Notes under the pieces: model-generated
What the model was told of the DNA's origin: nothing
What the model saw: the letters and a program-made list of their open reading frames with translations, nothing else
The model's database searches: none
Position numbers and translations under genes: made by a program
Origin: an uncultured Caldimonas sp.
GTDB lineage: Bacteria; Pseudomonadota; Gammaproteobacteria; Burkholderiales; Burkholderiaceae
Length of the DNA: 54,335 nt
Assembly: GCF_946480305.1 (NCBI RefSeq)
Contig: NZ_CAMLJQ010000025.1
Span: 1 to 54,335 of the forward strand
Direction of reading: 5' to 3'
In this document: one piece after another, positions 1 through 8,103 of the stretch
Numbering within the stretch: position 1 is the stretch's first letter
Layout: every line of letters begins with the position of its first letter

Positions 1-2341
1 GGAACATGCGCACCTGCTGGCGGCGCAGCAGGTGGAAGATCTGGCTGGCCGTGGTCGGCTGCACGATCTGCATGTTGTTGTCGGCGGCGAGCTGCATGAA
101 GCGCTCCAGGCGAGCAGATGAATGCTCTGGGCCCTGGCCCTCGTAGCCGTGCGGCAGCATGAGCGTCAGGCCGTTCGCGCGGCCCCACTTGACTTCACCG
201 GAGGCAATGAACTGGTCGATCACCACCTGCGCGCCGTTGACGAAGTCGCCGAACTGCGCTTCCCAGATCACGAGCGTGTTGGGGTCGGCAGAGGCATAGC
301 CGTACTCGAAGCCGAGCACTGCTTCTTCCGACAGGATGGAGTCGATCACCACGAACGGTGCCTGGTTCTCGGCCACGTTCTGCAGCGGGATGTAGGTGCC
401 TTCGTCCCACTTCTCGCGCTTCTGGTCGTGCAGCACGGCATGGCGGTGCACGAAGGTGCCCCGGCCGCAGTCTTCGCCCGACAGGCGCACCGGATAGCCG
501 CTGGCGACCAGCGATGCGTAGGCAAGGTGCTCGCCCATGCCCCAGTCGACGTTGATCTCGCCTCGGCCCATGGCAGCGCGATCGGCAATCACCTTCTCGA
601 CCAGCGGATGCAGCTTGAAGTTGCTGGGGATGGTCGTGATGCGCTCAGCCAGGCGCTTGATCTCGGCCAGCGGCAGCGCGGTGTCGGCCGCGTCGGTCCA
701 CTTCTTGCCGAGGAACGGCGCCCAATCGACCGCGTACTTGCTCTTGTAGTTGGTCAGCACCGGGTCCACGGTGTGCTTGCCGGCGTCCATCGCGGCGCGA
801 TAGGCCTTGACCATCTCGTCGGGCGTCTCGGCGCTGATGGCGCCCTGGGCGACCAGCTTGTCGGCATACAGCTTGCGCGTGCCGGGGTGCTGGCCGATCT
901 TCTTGTACATCAGCGGCTGGGTCAGCGCCGGCGTGTCCTGCTCGTTGTGGCCCAGCTTGCGGAAGCAGACGATGTCGACGACGACGTCCTTGTTGAACTC
1001 CTGGCGGTAGTCCAGCGCCAACTGGGTCGCGAACACGACGGCTTCCGGGTCGTCACCGTTCACGTGCAGCACGGGCGCCTCGATCATCTTGACGACGTCG
1101 GTGCAATACAGCGTGGAGCGGCTGTCGCGCGGGTCGGAGGTCGTGAAACCGATCTGGTTGTTGATGACGAGGTGGACCGTACCGCCGGTGTAGTAGCCGC
1201 GCGTCTGCGCCAGCGCCAGCGTTTCCATCACGACACCCTGGCCGGCGAAGGCGGCATCGCCATGCACCAGCACGGGCAGCACCTGGTCGCCTTCGGTGTC
1301 GCCGCGCCGGTCGAGGCGAGCTTTCACGGAGCCCTCGACCACGGGGTTCACGATCTCGAGGTGGGACGGGTTGAACGCCAAGCTCAGGTGCACCGGACCG
1401 CCGGGGGTGGTCACGTCGCTCGAGAAGCCCTGGTGGTACTTCACGTCGCCCGCGGGCAGGTCTTCAGGCGCGGTGTGCTCGAACTCGGAGAACAGATCCT
1501 TCGGCGCCTTGCCCAAGGTGTTGACCAGCACGTTCAGGCGGCCACGGTGGGCCATGCCGATCACGATCTCCTGCACGCCCTTGCTGCCGCCGCGCTGGAT
1601 CACTTCGTCCATCGACGCAATGAAGCTCTCGCCGCCTTCCAGCGAGAAGCGCTTCTGGCCGACGTACTTGGTGTGCAGGAAGCGCTCCAGACCTTCGGCC
1701 GCGGTCAGGCGGTCGAGGATGTGGCGCTTTTTCTCGACGGTGAAAGTGGGCTTGGCACGCACGCTCTCGAGCTTTTCCTGCCACCACCGCTTCTCGGTCG
1801 GGTCGGTGATGTGCATGAACTCGGCGCCGATCGAGCCGCAGTAGGTTTCACGCAGGGCCTGCACGATCTCGCGCAGGGTCATCTGCTCGGCCTTGGTGAA
1901 GTAGGTGTTCGTGGCGCTGAAAGTGATGTCCATGTCACTTTCAGTCAGGTCGTAGAACGCGGGCTCCAGCTCGGGGATCTTGGGGCGCTCCTGGCGCTTG
2001 AGCGGATCGAGGTCGGCCCAGCGGGAACCGAGGAAACGATAGGCAGCAATCAGCGATTGGACGTGCACCTGCTTGCGGGCGACCGCGAGGTCCGCGCTGC
2101 TCGCCTTGACGGTGAACGCGTTGGACTTGGCTCGCTGGGCGAACGATTCGATGACCGGGGCATGGGCCACGTCACGCGACTCGGTGCCATCGACGGCAGG
2201 AACGTTCTGGAGGGCGTCGAAGTAGGCGCGCCAGTTGTCGGGCACCGAACCGGGGTTGTCGAGATAAGCCTCGTACAACTCTTCGACATAGGGGGCGTTA
2301 CCCCCGAACAGGTACGAATTCGCCCTGTATTGCTGCATCAT
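1..2341 (-). CDS. sucA: 2-oxoglutarate dehydrogenase E1 component, C-terminus cut by window edge
   Basis: Thiamine-diphosphate E1 subunit of the 2-oxoglutarate dehydrogenase complex (TCA cycle), decarboxylating 2-oxoglutarate and passing the succinyl group to E2. Translating the minus strand gives a continuous protein beginning MMQQYRANSYLFGGNAPYVE, the usual E1o N-terminus. Further in are the active-site stretch GMAHRGRLNVL, the ThDP/Mg region GDAAFAGQG followed by NNQIGFTT, and FVHRHAVLHDQ. About 780 codons are present of a usual 940-960, so roughly the last 170 residues lie beyond base 1. The start is set by AAGGTG six bases before the first of two adjacent ATGs. A long open frame antisense to it on plus (122-2503) is a shadow of its codon bias. 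sucB and lpd would be expected downstream, outside the window. Confidence 0.97.
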   Translation of the reverse strand, partial: MMQQYRANSYLFGGNAPYVEELYEAYLDNPGSVPDNWRAYFDALQNVPAVDGTESRDVAHAPVIESFAQRAKSNAFTVKASSADLAVARKQVHVQSLIAAYRFLGSRWADLDPLKRQERPKIPELEPAFYDLTESDMDITFSATNTYFTKAEQMTLREIVQALRETYCGSIGAEFMHITDPTEKRWWQEKLESVRAKPTFTVEKKRHILDRLTAAEGLERFLHTKYVGQKRFSLEGGESFIASMDEVIQRGGSKGVQEIVIGMAHRGRLNVLVNTLGKAPKDLFSEFEHTAPEDLPAGDVKYHQGFSSDVTTPGGPVHLSLAFNPSHLEIVNPVVEGSVKARLDRRGDTEGDQVLPVLVHGDAAFAGQGVVMETLALAQTRGYYTGGTVHLVINNQIGFTTSDPRDSRSTLYCTDVVKMIEAPVLHVNGDDPEAVVFATQLALDYRQEFNKDVVVDIVCFRKLGHNEQDTPALTQPLMYKKIGQHPGTRKLYADKLVAQGAISAETPDEMVKAYRAAMDAGKHTVDPVLTNYKSKYAVDWAPFLGKKWTDAADTALPLAEIKRLAERITTIPSNFKLHPLVEKVIADRAAMGRGEINVDWGMGEHLAYASLVASGYPVRLSGEDCGRGTFVHRHAVLHDQKREKWDEGTYIPLQNVAENQAPFVVIDSILSEEAVLGFEYGYASADPNTLVIWEAQFGDFVNGAQVVIDQFIASGEVKWGRANGLTLMLPHGYEGQGPEHSSARLERFMQLAADNNMQIVQPTTASQIFHLLRRQQVRMF

Positions 2342-2595
2342 TTCGCTCACCTTTCATCCCGGTTTCCAGGACGTTGGCTGGTTGAACAACCTTCCGCGAC
2401 ACGGCTTGACCGGTTGGCGGATTGCGACCCGCCTTTAATCTGGGTTCAGGGCAGAAACCAGCAAAGGGGACGGGAAGGACCTAAGTCAGAGTGCGGACTC
2501 TAACACCGTTGTAACTCGCTCGTCATGTGGATTCTGCATACGCTGCCTGGGTTGGCGGGCGGTGCGGTGGTTGGCGAATGGCCTCGGAAAACCGC
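2342..2595. other. sucA upstream region, no gene seen
   Basis: About 250 bases between the lipoprotein gene and sucA, both on minus. The sucA promoter and leader should lie here. I see no confident -35/-10 pair, no strong terminator hairpin after the lipoprotein gene, and no convincing small ORF. Open frames crossing it are extensions of shadows. Confidence 0.4.
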
Positions 2596-2850
2596 TCATG
2601 GCGACGGCGTTTGCGGCGCCGGTGACGCCTTCTGGTCTTGATCTTTTTCGTTGCGGGGCAGCGACATCGTGCCGCCCACGCCCACGCCGACCCCACCGCG
2701 CCCTACCCCGACCGAGCCCCCGACACGGCCGTCGGAGCCGACGGACACCCCCACACCGCCGATGCCCACCGGCACCGACAAGCCCACCCGCGCGCCGGAA
2801 CAGCCGGCCAGCAAGGCCACGCAGCACAGCAAAGACAAAGAACGCAACAT
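2596..2850 (-). CDS. small Gly/Val-rich lipoprotein, function unknown
   Basis: An 84-residue protein starting MLRSLSLLCCVALLAGCSG: a short charged N-terminus, hydrophobic core and lipobox LAGC, so it should be processed by signal peptidase II and lipidated at Cys17. The mature part is low in complexity, about 45 residues made mostly of alternating Gly, Val and Ser (repeats of the GVGVG and VGGSVG type), then a polar tail rich in Lys, Asp, Gln and Pro. A GTG three codons upstream is an alternative start; neither has a clear ribosome site. The ATG lies 10 bases after the soxB stop, so the gene may be read through or coupled to the sox operon. I recognise no domain. The signal sequence is the main evidence that this is a real gene; a role with Sox is only inferred from position. 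Confidence 0.6.
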   Translation of the reverse strand: MLRSLSLLCCVALLAGCSGARVGLSVPVGIGGVGVSVGSDGRVGGSVGVGRGGVGVGVGGTMSLPRNEKDQDQKASPAPQTPSP

Positions 2851-2860
2851 GGGGGCCACT

Positions 2861-4576
2861 CTAGGCCAAACCGGCGTTGCCCTCCATCCCCACGAGACGA
2901 GGCTGGTTAAGGCGCCTGGGCGCCACCGTCTTGCGCTGCTTCAGCCAGGTTTCGACGACGTCCCAGATGGGCGGGCCGCTGTCCTTCGCCGCTTCGCTGA
3001 CGGGCGCCCAGCCGGCGACCTTGTAGGTCTTGCCGGACTCGATCAGCTTGCCGCCGACTCGCATGTCGCTGATGCGGCGGCCGGCACCCGCGCGCGGATC
3101 GCACGTGTACGTGAGCCCGCCCACGCGCACCATGTCGCCGCCCTGCTGGTAGTACGGGTCGGGGTTGAACAGGTTGTCGGCCACGTCCTCGAGCACGGTC
3201 TTGATCATCTCGCCGCTCATGTCGGTCAGCGTGCACCATGGGTAGGTGATCGCGGTCTGGTCCATCACGTGCTCGCGGGTGATCGCCTGGCCCGGCAACA
3301 ACGAGGTCCCCCAGCGGAACCCGGGCGAGAACCCAATCTGGGCACCGCGCACTTCCATCATGGCGTCCAGGATCAACTGATCGAAGCTGCCGTTGAAGTT
3401 GCCCCGGCGGTACAGCAGGCCCTCGGTCACGGCCAGCGGCTCGGCAAGCCTCGCGGCATAGGGTGCACGCACCTTGTCGATATACGCGGCCATCGGCGCG
3501 TCGGCAGGCAGCAGGTCGGCGAACACCGGCAGCAGCTTGTAGCGCAAGCCGGCCACCTTGCCGCCCCGCACGTCGAGGTCCAGCACGCCGAGAAACTTCC
3601 CGTTGGAGCCGGCGTTCGTCACCAGCGTCTGGCCGCCTGCGTTCGTCACGGGCACCGGCACCGGCATGCCGTCGTGGGTGTGCCCGCCGAGGATCACGTC
3701 GATACCCGTCACCCGCGAAGCGAGCTTCAGGTCCACGTCCATGCCGTTGTGAGACAGCAGCACGACCGCCTGCGCGCCCTTGGCCCGCGCTTCGTCGACC
3801 ACCTGCTGCAGCTCCGACTCCTGGATGCCGAAGGTCCAGTCGGCCACCTGCCAGCGGGGGTTGGCGATCGGGGTGTACGGGAAGGCCTGCCCCAGGATGG
3901 CCACCGTGGCGCCGTTCATCTGCTTGAGCACGTAGGGCTTGAACACCGGATCACCGAAGTCGGCGGTCTTCACGTTCTGCGCGATGAAGTCGATGCGCCC
4001 CGCGAAGTCCTGCTCGACGATCTGCTTCACGCGCTCGATGCCGTAGGTGAACTCCCAATGGCCCGTCATCACATCGACGCCCAGCAGCTTGGCCGCCTCG
4101 ACCATGTCCTGCGCGTTGGTCCACAGCGCCGTTGCCGAGCCCTGCCAGGTGTCGCCCCCGTCGAGCAGCAACGCACCGGGGCGGCTCGCCTTCAGCTGCT
4201 TGACGAGCGTGGCGAGATGGGCGAAACCGCCCACCTTGCCGTACTGTCGCGCGGCGCGTTCGAAGTCGAGGTACGTGAACGCGTACGCCTCGCGCGAGCC
4301 GCGCTTGAAACCCGCAAGCTGAAGCAACCTCTCGCCCACGACGTGAGGCAACTGCCCGCTCGCGGCGCCCACGCCCAGGTTGACGCTCGGCTCGCGGAAG
4401 TACACCGGCAGCAGTTGCGCATGACAGTCGGTCATGTGCAGCAGGTGGACGTTGCCGAAGCGCGGCAGTTCGTACAGCGCCCGCACGTCGGCGGCACGCG
4501 CCTCGCGCCCGAGCGGAAAACCGGCAGCCGCGGCGGCGGCCAGCACGCTGATGAATTCACGGCGGGACAGGTCCAT
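2861..4576 (-). CDS. soxB: SoxB, thiosulfohydrolase of the Sox complex
   Basis: Periplasmic dimanganese hydrolase that releases sulfate from the thiosulfonate carried on the SoxY cysteine. The 571-residue protein has a twin-arginine signal (SRREFISVL, residues 4-12) then an Ala-rich hydrophobic stretch, fitting export as a folded metalloenzyme. It belongs to the 5'-nucleotidase/calcineurin phosphoesterase superfamily: metal motifs MTDCHAQL (48-55), GGDTWQGS (140-147), GHWEFTYG (172-179, the SoxB form of the usual GNHEF) and GGHTHDG further on, followed by the 5'-nucleotidase C-terminal domain. An upstream in-frame start would add 15 residues, but the ATG at 4576 puts the Tat motif at the N-terminus and has GGGAG upstream. 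It is the last sox gene of the operon, separated from soxX by a 10-bp stem-loop. Confidence 0.97.
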   Translation of the reverse strand: MDLSRREFISVLAAAAAAGFPLGREARAADVRALYELPRFGNVHLLHMTDCHAQLLPVYFREPSVNLGVGAASGQLPHVVGERLLQLAGFKRGSREAYAFTYLDFERAARQYGKVGGFAHLATLVKQLKASRPGALLLDGGDTWQGSATALWTNAQDMVEAAKLLGVDVMTGHWEFTYGIERVKQIVEQDFAGRIDFIAQNVKTADFGDPVFKPYVLKQMNGATVAILGQAFPYTPIANPRWQVADWTFGIQESELQQVVDEARAKGAQAVVLLSHNGMDVDLKLASRVTGIDVILGGHTHDGMPVPVPVTNAGGQTLVTNAGSNGKFLGVLDLDVRGGKVAGLRYKLLPVFADLLPADAPMAAYIDKVRAPYAARLAEPLAVTEGLLYRRGNFNGSFDQLILDAMMEVRGAQIGFSPGFRWGTSLLPGQAITREHVMDQTAITYPWCTLTDMSGEMIKTVLEDVADNLFNPDPYYQQGGDMVRVGGLTYTCDPRAGAGRRISDMRVGGKLIESGKTYKVAGWAPVSEAAKDSGPPIWDVVETWLKQRKTVAPRRLNQPRLVGMEGNAGLA

Positions 4577-4618
4577 GGGCCAACAACTCCCGGGCCGCGC
4601 ATGGGCGGCCCAAAGCGA

Positions 4619-4643
4619 CACCGGGCGCCTTGAGCGCCCGGTG
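4619..4643 (-). other. soxX-soxB intercistronic stem-loop
   Basis: A perfect inverted repeat, CACCGGGCGC and GCGCCCGGTG separated by five bases, lies between the soxX stop and the soxB start. On the transcribed strand it is followed by TCGCTTTGG rather than a T run, so it is a poor intrinsic terminator. It could be an mRNA-stability or processing element that makes soxB expression differ from the upstream genes. Confidence 0.6.
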
Positions 4644-4653
4644 CAAGGTGCGC

Positions 4654-5295
4654 TTATTGCGCGTTGACGGGTGACTTGGGGTCGAGCAGCAGGGCCATCA
4701 CGTGCTTCAGCTGCGTCTCGTTCAGGATGCCGGCATCACCGAAGCGCGGCATGTTCGAGCACGCGCTGTAGGCATGGCTGTTCCACACTTTGCCCCAGGT
4801 GTACTTGACGATCTCGGCGCTGGCCGGGCTCGAGGGGTCGCTGACGCCGCGCAGCTTGCCGTAGTTGTAGAGGCTGGGCCCGATGTTGCCAAACGAGATC
4901 TCGGCCTTGCTCAACTGGTGGCACGCATAGCAGTTGCCGCCGGCCACCGTCTGCGCGGTGTCGTTGAACTGCAGGCCCCGGCCGCTCTGCGCGATCTTCT
5001 CGCCCTCTTTCCAGTCGCCGAGGTACTGGCCGTCTGCCGGGTACTTCACCGCCGCAAGCGCCGCCTTCTCGAGTTGCTCGCGCGTGGCCTTGTCGAGGTC
5101 ACGGCCGGTGGTCGCCGCCTCGCTGCAGGCCTTCTGCAGCGGGCTCTGGTCGAGCCGGTCGAGTTTGGCGATGCCGCGTTCCTTGAACGAGCTCTTCAGC
5201 ACTTCGGTCACGTCCGGGCCGCTGCTCATCGAGGCACAACCTGCCGCCACGACCGCTGCGGCCAGCACGCTCAGCGTGATGCGAATCTTGTTCAT
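4654..5295 (-). CDS. soxX: SoxX, monohaem cytochrome c subunit of SoxXA
   Basis: Haem subunit of the periplasmic SoxXA complex, which oxidatively couples thiosulfate to the SoxY cysteine and passes electrons to small cytochromes c. The 213-residue protein has one haem motif, CYACH (122-126), followed by GNIGPSL and YGK typical of SoxX, and the likely distal Met182 in NMPRFG. It is longer than the shortest SoxX proteins because of about 95 residues before the haem motif. The N-terminus ends AAVVAAGC with Cys20, which reads as a lipobox, so SoxX may be lipid-anchored; a plain signal peptide is the alternative. It starts 10 bases after the soxA stop. The length and the single-haem SoxA partner suggest the type II SoxXA arrangement. 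Confidence 0.95.
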   Translation of the reverse strand: MNKIRITLSVLAAAVVAAGCASMSSGPDVTEVLKSSFKERGIAKLDRLDQSPLQKACSEAATTGRDLDKATREQLEKAALAAVKYPADGQYLGDWKEGEKIAQSGRGLQFNDTAQTVAGGNCYACHQLSKAEISFGNIGPSLYNYGKLRGVSDPSSPASAEIVKYTWGKVWNSHAYSACSNMPRFGDAGILNETQLKHVMALLLDPKSPVNAQ

Positions 5296-5305
5296 CAGCG
5301 ACTCC

Positions 5306-6112
5306 TCAACGCTTGATTGCAGGCGCGGCCATCTTGCCGCCGTTGGCGTTCACGCCCAGGAAGGTGATCAGGTCGACCGAGGCCTGGCTCAGGTACTTCA
5401 ACTCGGGGAAGCGTTGCTGCCGGAAGCAGTCGTACAGGCGCCATTGCATCGTGCGCACCGCGCCCTGGGACACCCGATAAGCGGGCCAGGACGCGAAGGC
5501 CGCCTGGGCCGGTGCTTTCTGGGTGAGGTTGGGCAGATCCTGCAGGCGGATGCGCTGGCCGTCGGCCGAATGGCACGATGCGCAGGAGAAGTCGTACGGG
5601 CCACCGCGGAAGAAGAAGATCTTCTTGCCGCGCTCGTACGAGGCTTTCTCCTTGCCGTGTGCCTGTGGCACGTTGATCGGCGTGTCACGGGACTCGTCAT
5701 AGATGAACGCGACGAGATCCTCGATCTCGGTGGCCTTCTGCCCGTCGCCCGAATAAGGCTTGGCGGTCACGTCCTCGCGGTTGAAGCCTTGCAAAGTGAC
5801 CATGCAGTGCACCAGACGCGACTCCACGTCCATCACGGCATCGACATCCGCAAAATACCGCGGCATGGCCGCGGCTGCGCCTGCCACCACACCCGGGCCC
5901 TTGCCCAGGTCGCACTGCTGCAGCGAAGCGTTCTTCGGCCCGCGGGCCTGGTTCCACAACGCGGCACCTCGCGCGGCGTTCAGGTCGGCAGGGTTGCCGT
6001 CCTGCAGCGAAGCGCGATAGTCCGCGATCGCCTCGGCAGCGGATTTCTGCGCCACCGCCGGCATGCTGCACAACGCGGCAGCACAGACTGCGCTCAGGGC
6101 TAGCCATTTCAT
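5306..6112 (-). CDS. soxA: SoxA, single-haem cytochrome c subunit of SoxXA
   Basis: Catalytic subunit of SoxXA, joining thiosulfate to SoxY. The 268-residue precursor begins MKWLALSAVC with a Sec signal ending near AVAQ (19-22). Only one CxxCH is present, CASCH at 177-181. At the position of the N-terminal haem of dihaem SoxA there are two lone cysteines, Cys67 and Cys103, which in monohaem family members form a disulfide. Cys229 in RLYDCFRQQR matches the conserved cysteine that ligates the active-site haem and carries the persulfide. The start is chosen for AGGAGA upstream; an upstream in-frame start would add 13 charged residues ahead of the signal peptide. It lies between soxZ (42-base gap) and soxX. 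Confidence 0.96.
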   Translation of the reverse strand: MKWLALSAVCAAALCSMPAVAQKSAAEAIADYRASLQDGNPADLNAARGAALWNQARGPKNASLQQCDLGKGPGVVAGAAAAMPRYFADVDAVMDVESRLVHCMVTLQGFNREDVTAKPYSGDGQKATEIEDLVAFIYDESRDTPINVPQAHGKEKASYERGKKIFFFRGGPYDFSCASCHSADGQRIRLQDLPNLTQKAPAQAAFASWPAYRVSQGAVRTMQWRLYDCFRQQRFPELKYLSQASVDLITFLGVNANGGKMAAPAIKR

Positions 6113-6154
6113 CGGGGTTCTCCTCTTTGCTTTGTCTTCCGGGCGCGGCAAGCG

Positions 6155-6466
6155 TCAGGCAATGGTCGCTTCGTCCGTGCGCTTGTCGCCCTTGTTGTCG
6201 ACCCAGGTGATCGTGATCTTGTCGCCCGGCTTGCCGCCGGCGAAGCTGAACTGCAGGTAGGGGTTCTTCGACACCGCCGGACCCCACTGGGCCGACAGCA
6301 CCGTCTTGCCGTTGTGCTGCGCGGTCACCTCCTGGATGAACCAGGCGGGTATGGTCTTGCCGGAAGCGTCCTTGCGCTGGCCGCTTTCCATCTCGTGCGC
6401 CATCAGCACACGCACCGTCGTCTTGTCGCCCTGTGCCTGGGCACGGATGCGCATGGGATCTGCCAT
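6155..6466 (-). CDS. soxZ: SoxZ, partner of the sulfur carrier SoxY
   Basis: Small immunoglobulin-like subunit that pairs with SoxY; the SoxYZ heterodimer carries sulfur intermediates between Sox enzymes in the periplasm. The 103-residue protein starts MADPMRIRAQAQGDKTTVRV and contains HEMESGQRKD, IPAWFIQEV, GPAVSKNPYLQFSF and DKITITWVDNKGD, the standard SoxZ blocks. It has no signal peptide, as expected, since SoxZ is co-exported with the Tat-targeted SoxY. AGGAG lies eight bases before the ATG. It sits 50 bases after soxY. Confidence 0.97.
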   Translation of the reverse strand: MADPMRIRAQAQGDKTTVRVLMAHEMESGQRKDASGKTIPAWFIQEVTAQHNGKTVLSAQWGPAVSKNPYLQFSFAGGKPGDKITITWVDNKGDKRTDEATIA

Positions 6467-6516
6467 CTCGATACTCCTGTTGTCCGATTTCGATTGCCGT
6501 CGTGCGCAGGCCGCGT

Positions 6517-6978
6517 TCAGCCGCCGCAGCCGCCCAGCGTGACCTTCACTTCCTTGACGGCGTAGTAGTACTTGTCGCCCGCCTTGACCAGCGCGTAGAC
6601 GTTCGAAGACTGCCCCATCTTGATGTTGGTCGCCACGTTCGCATCGGTGCCGGCCGGCACGTCGAACAGCGCCGCCAGCGTGTTCGGGTTTTTCTCGACG
6701 AGGATCGCCACCTGCGTGGTGCCCGGCACCGCGCTCACGGCACCGACACGCACCACATTGCCGTTCTCGGCGATTTCAGGTGCATTGAGCTGGACGTCCT
6801 TGCTCTCGACCGGCGCCGCGCCGCCCAGCGCCTTGACCACGTCGGCCAGGCCTTTGGCATCGAACGCGCCCTTGTTCCACGCCGCCTGGGCAGCCGTGGG
6901 CAGGAGACCTGCCGACGCGGCCAGGCCGAGCACGGCCGTGCTGGCGCTTGTGTGCAGAAACTGCCTGCGGTTACCCAT
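6517..6978 (-). CDS. soxY: SoxY, sulfur-carrier protein
   Basis: Periplasmic carrier that holds the growing sulfur chain on a C-terminal cysteine. The 153-residue precursor has a twin-arginine leader (GNRRQFLHTSAS, then a hydrophobic stretch ending TAAQAA) and ends in the swinging-arm sequence GGCGG with Cys151, the thiol to which SoxXA attaches thiosulfate. The start at 6978 is fixed by GGAGG nine bases upstream and by the Tat motif; upstream in-frame codons add an unrelated sequence. It is preceded by an 84-base gap after soxD that contains a weak terminator-like hairpin, the largest gap inside the operon. Confidence 0.97.
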   Translation of the reverse strand: MGNRRQFLHTSASTAVLGLAASAGLLPTAAQAAWNKGAFDAKGLADVVKALGGAAPVESKDVQLNAPEIAENGNVVRVGAVSAVPGTTQVAILVEKNPNTLAALFDVPAGTDANVATNIKMGQSSNVYALVKAGDKYYYAVKEVKVTLGGCGG

Positions 6979-7008
6979 AGCGATCAACCTCCAACGATGA
7001 ACATGTGC

Positions 7009-7032
7009 AAGAAAAGGCGGCACGATACCGCC
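7009..7032 (-). terminator. possible attenuator between soxD and soxY
   Basis: On the minus strand GGCGG, a seven-base loop and CCGCC are followed by TTTTCTT. The stem is only five G/C pairs, so this is at best a partial terminator. It lies in the largest gap of the sox operon and could lower soxYZAXB expression relative to soxCD, or be chance. Confidence 0.35.
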
Positions 7033-7062
7033 AAACGAAAAACCTTGGGATCGCGAAACTGC

Positions 7063-8103
7063 CTATTTTTCATCAGCAAGGCTTGCGATCCATTTCGCGA
7101 GCACCTGGGCGTCGGCCTCGCTGAGCTGGGTTTGGGCGGGCATCGGGACGGCGCCCCATGTGCCCTGGGCGCCGCCGCGGATCTTGCCGACGAGGTAGTC
7201 CACCTTGTCGGCCCTGCCCGCGTGGCGCGCCGAGATGTCCTTGAAGGCCGGGCCGACGATCTTCACGTCGTTGGCGTGGCAGGCAAGGCACGCGTTCTTC
7301 TGCAGCAGTTGCAGCGGCGACTGCCCGGCGGCAGCCACGGCGGCCACCGCGGCGGTCTTCATGGTGACGGCGCCGCGCGTCGGTCCCACGCGGCGTTGCT
7401 GATCGGCCAGGTTGCCGTGCGCATCGCGCGCATGGTCGGGCAGGTAGGAGGCGAGCTTCGGTTCACCCGCGCAGTCCGTCATGCAGGCCTGCGCCTGCAC
7501 GTCCGGTTTCGCGGCTCCGCCGAACTCCTTGCCCGGCCACAGCGCGTGGGCCGTGGTCTTGCCGTTGCGGTTGGGCACGCGCTGCTGCACCTCGGCGATG
7601 TTCTGGTCCGACAGCGTGAAGTCGTCCGGCACGATGCCGCCAAGGTTGAGGATGTAGGCGGTGACGGCGTACACCTCCTCGGTGCTGAGCGTCTTCGGCG
7701 CCGTCCAAGGCATCGCCCGGTTGATGTAGTCCCACAGCGCCGACACCGACGACATCTTCATCAGGGTCGTGCGCTGCGGGTAGGCGGGGTCGCGCAAGCG
7801 CGCGACACGGCCGGTGGCGATGTCCTCTTTCGTGGTGCCGCCGACGATCGGGGTGAACACCTCGTTCGATTCGCCGAACACGCCGTGGCAGGACGCGCAC
7901 TTCGATTCCCAGACGTCCATGCCCTTGGCCACCGAGCCCTTGCCCCTGGGCAGGCCCTTGAAGTCGGCCCGCACGTCGATGTCCCAGGCGCGCACCTCGG
8001 GGTCGGTGGCCGTGCGGCCGATGCCGGGAAAGCGCTCTTGGGCCGCAACCGCCGCGGCCATCGCCATCAGCGCTGCAGCCAACACCTTAGGAAAGCTGGA
8101 CAT
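7063..8103 (-). CDS. soxD: SoxD, dihaem cytochrome c subunit of sulfur dehydrogenase
   Basis: Electron-accepting subunit of Sox(CD)2, which oxidises the sulfane sulfur on SoxY by six electrons. The 346-residue precursor has a Sec signal (ALMAMAAAVAAQ, about 11-22) and two cytochrome c domains: CASCH at 69-73 in the N-terminal half and CLACH at 272-276 in the C-terminal half. The C-terminal domain carries PMPAQTQLSEADAQVLAKWI, typical of class I cytochromes c. Its ATG lies inside the 3' end of soxC (17-base overlap), consistent with translational coupling of two subunits made in fixed ratio. A separate cysteine pair (Cys207 and Cys211) between the haem domains lacks a following His. Confidence 0.95.
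   Translation of the reverse strand: MSSFPKVLAAALMAMAAAVAAQERFPGIGRTATDPEVRAWDIDVRADFKGLPRGKGSVAKGMDVWESKCASCHGVFGESNEVFTPIVGGTTKEDIATGRVARLRDPAYPQRTTLMKMSSVSALWDYINRAMPWTAPKTLSTEEVYAVTAYILNLGGIVPDDFTLSDQNIAEVQQRVPNRNGKTTAHALWPGKEFGGAAKPDVQAQACMTDCAGEPKLASYLPDHARDAHGNLADQQRRVGPTRGAVTMKTAAVAAVAAAGQSPLQLLQKNACLACHANDVKIVGPAFKDISARHAGRADKVDYLVGKIRGGAQGTWGAVPMPAQTQLSEADAQVLAKWIASLADEK

Noticed and set aside
122..2503. 793-codon open frame on plus
   Set aside because: It is antisense to sucA, whose minus-strand translation is unmistakable. The plus product is rich in His, Val, Leu and Arg as expected of a GC-bias shadow.
2651..4633. 660-codon open frame on plus opposite soxB
   Set aside because: Shadow of soxB; no domain, no ribosome site, typical antisense composition.
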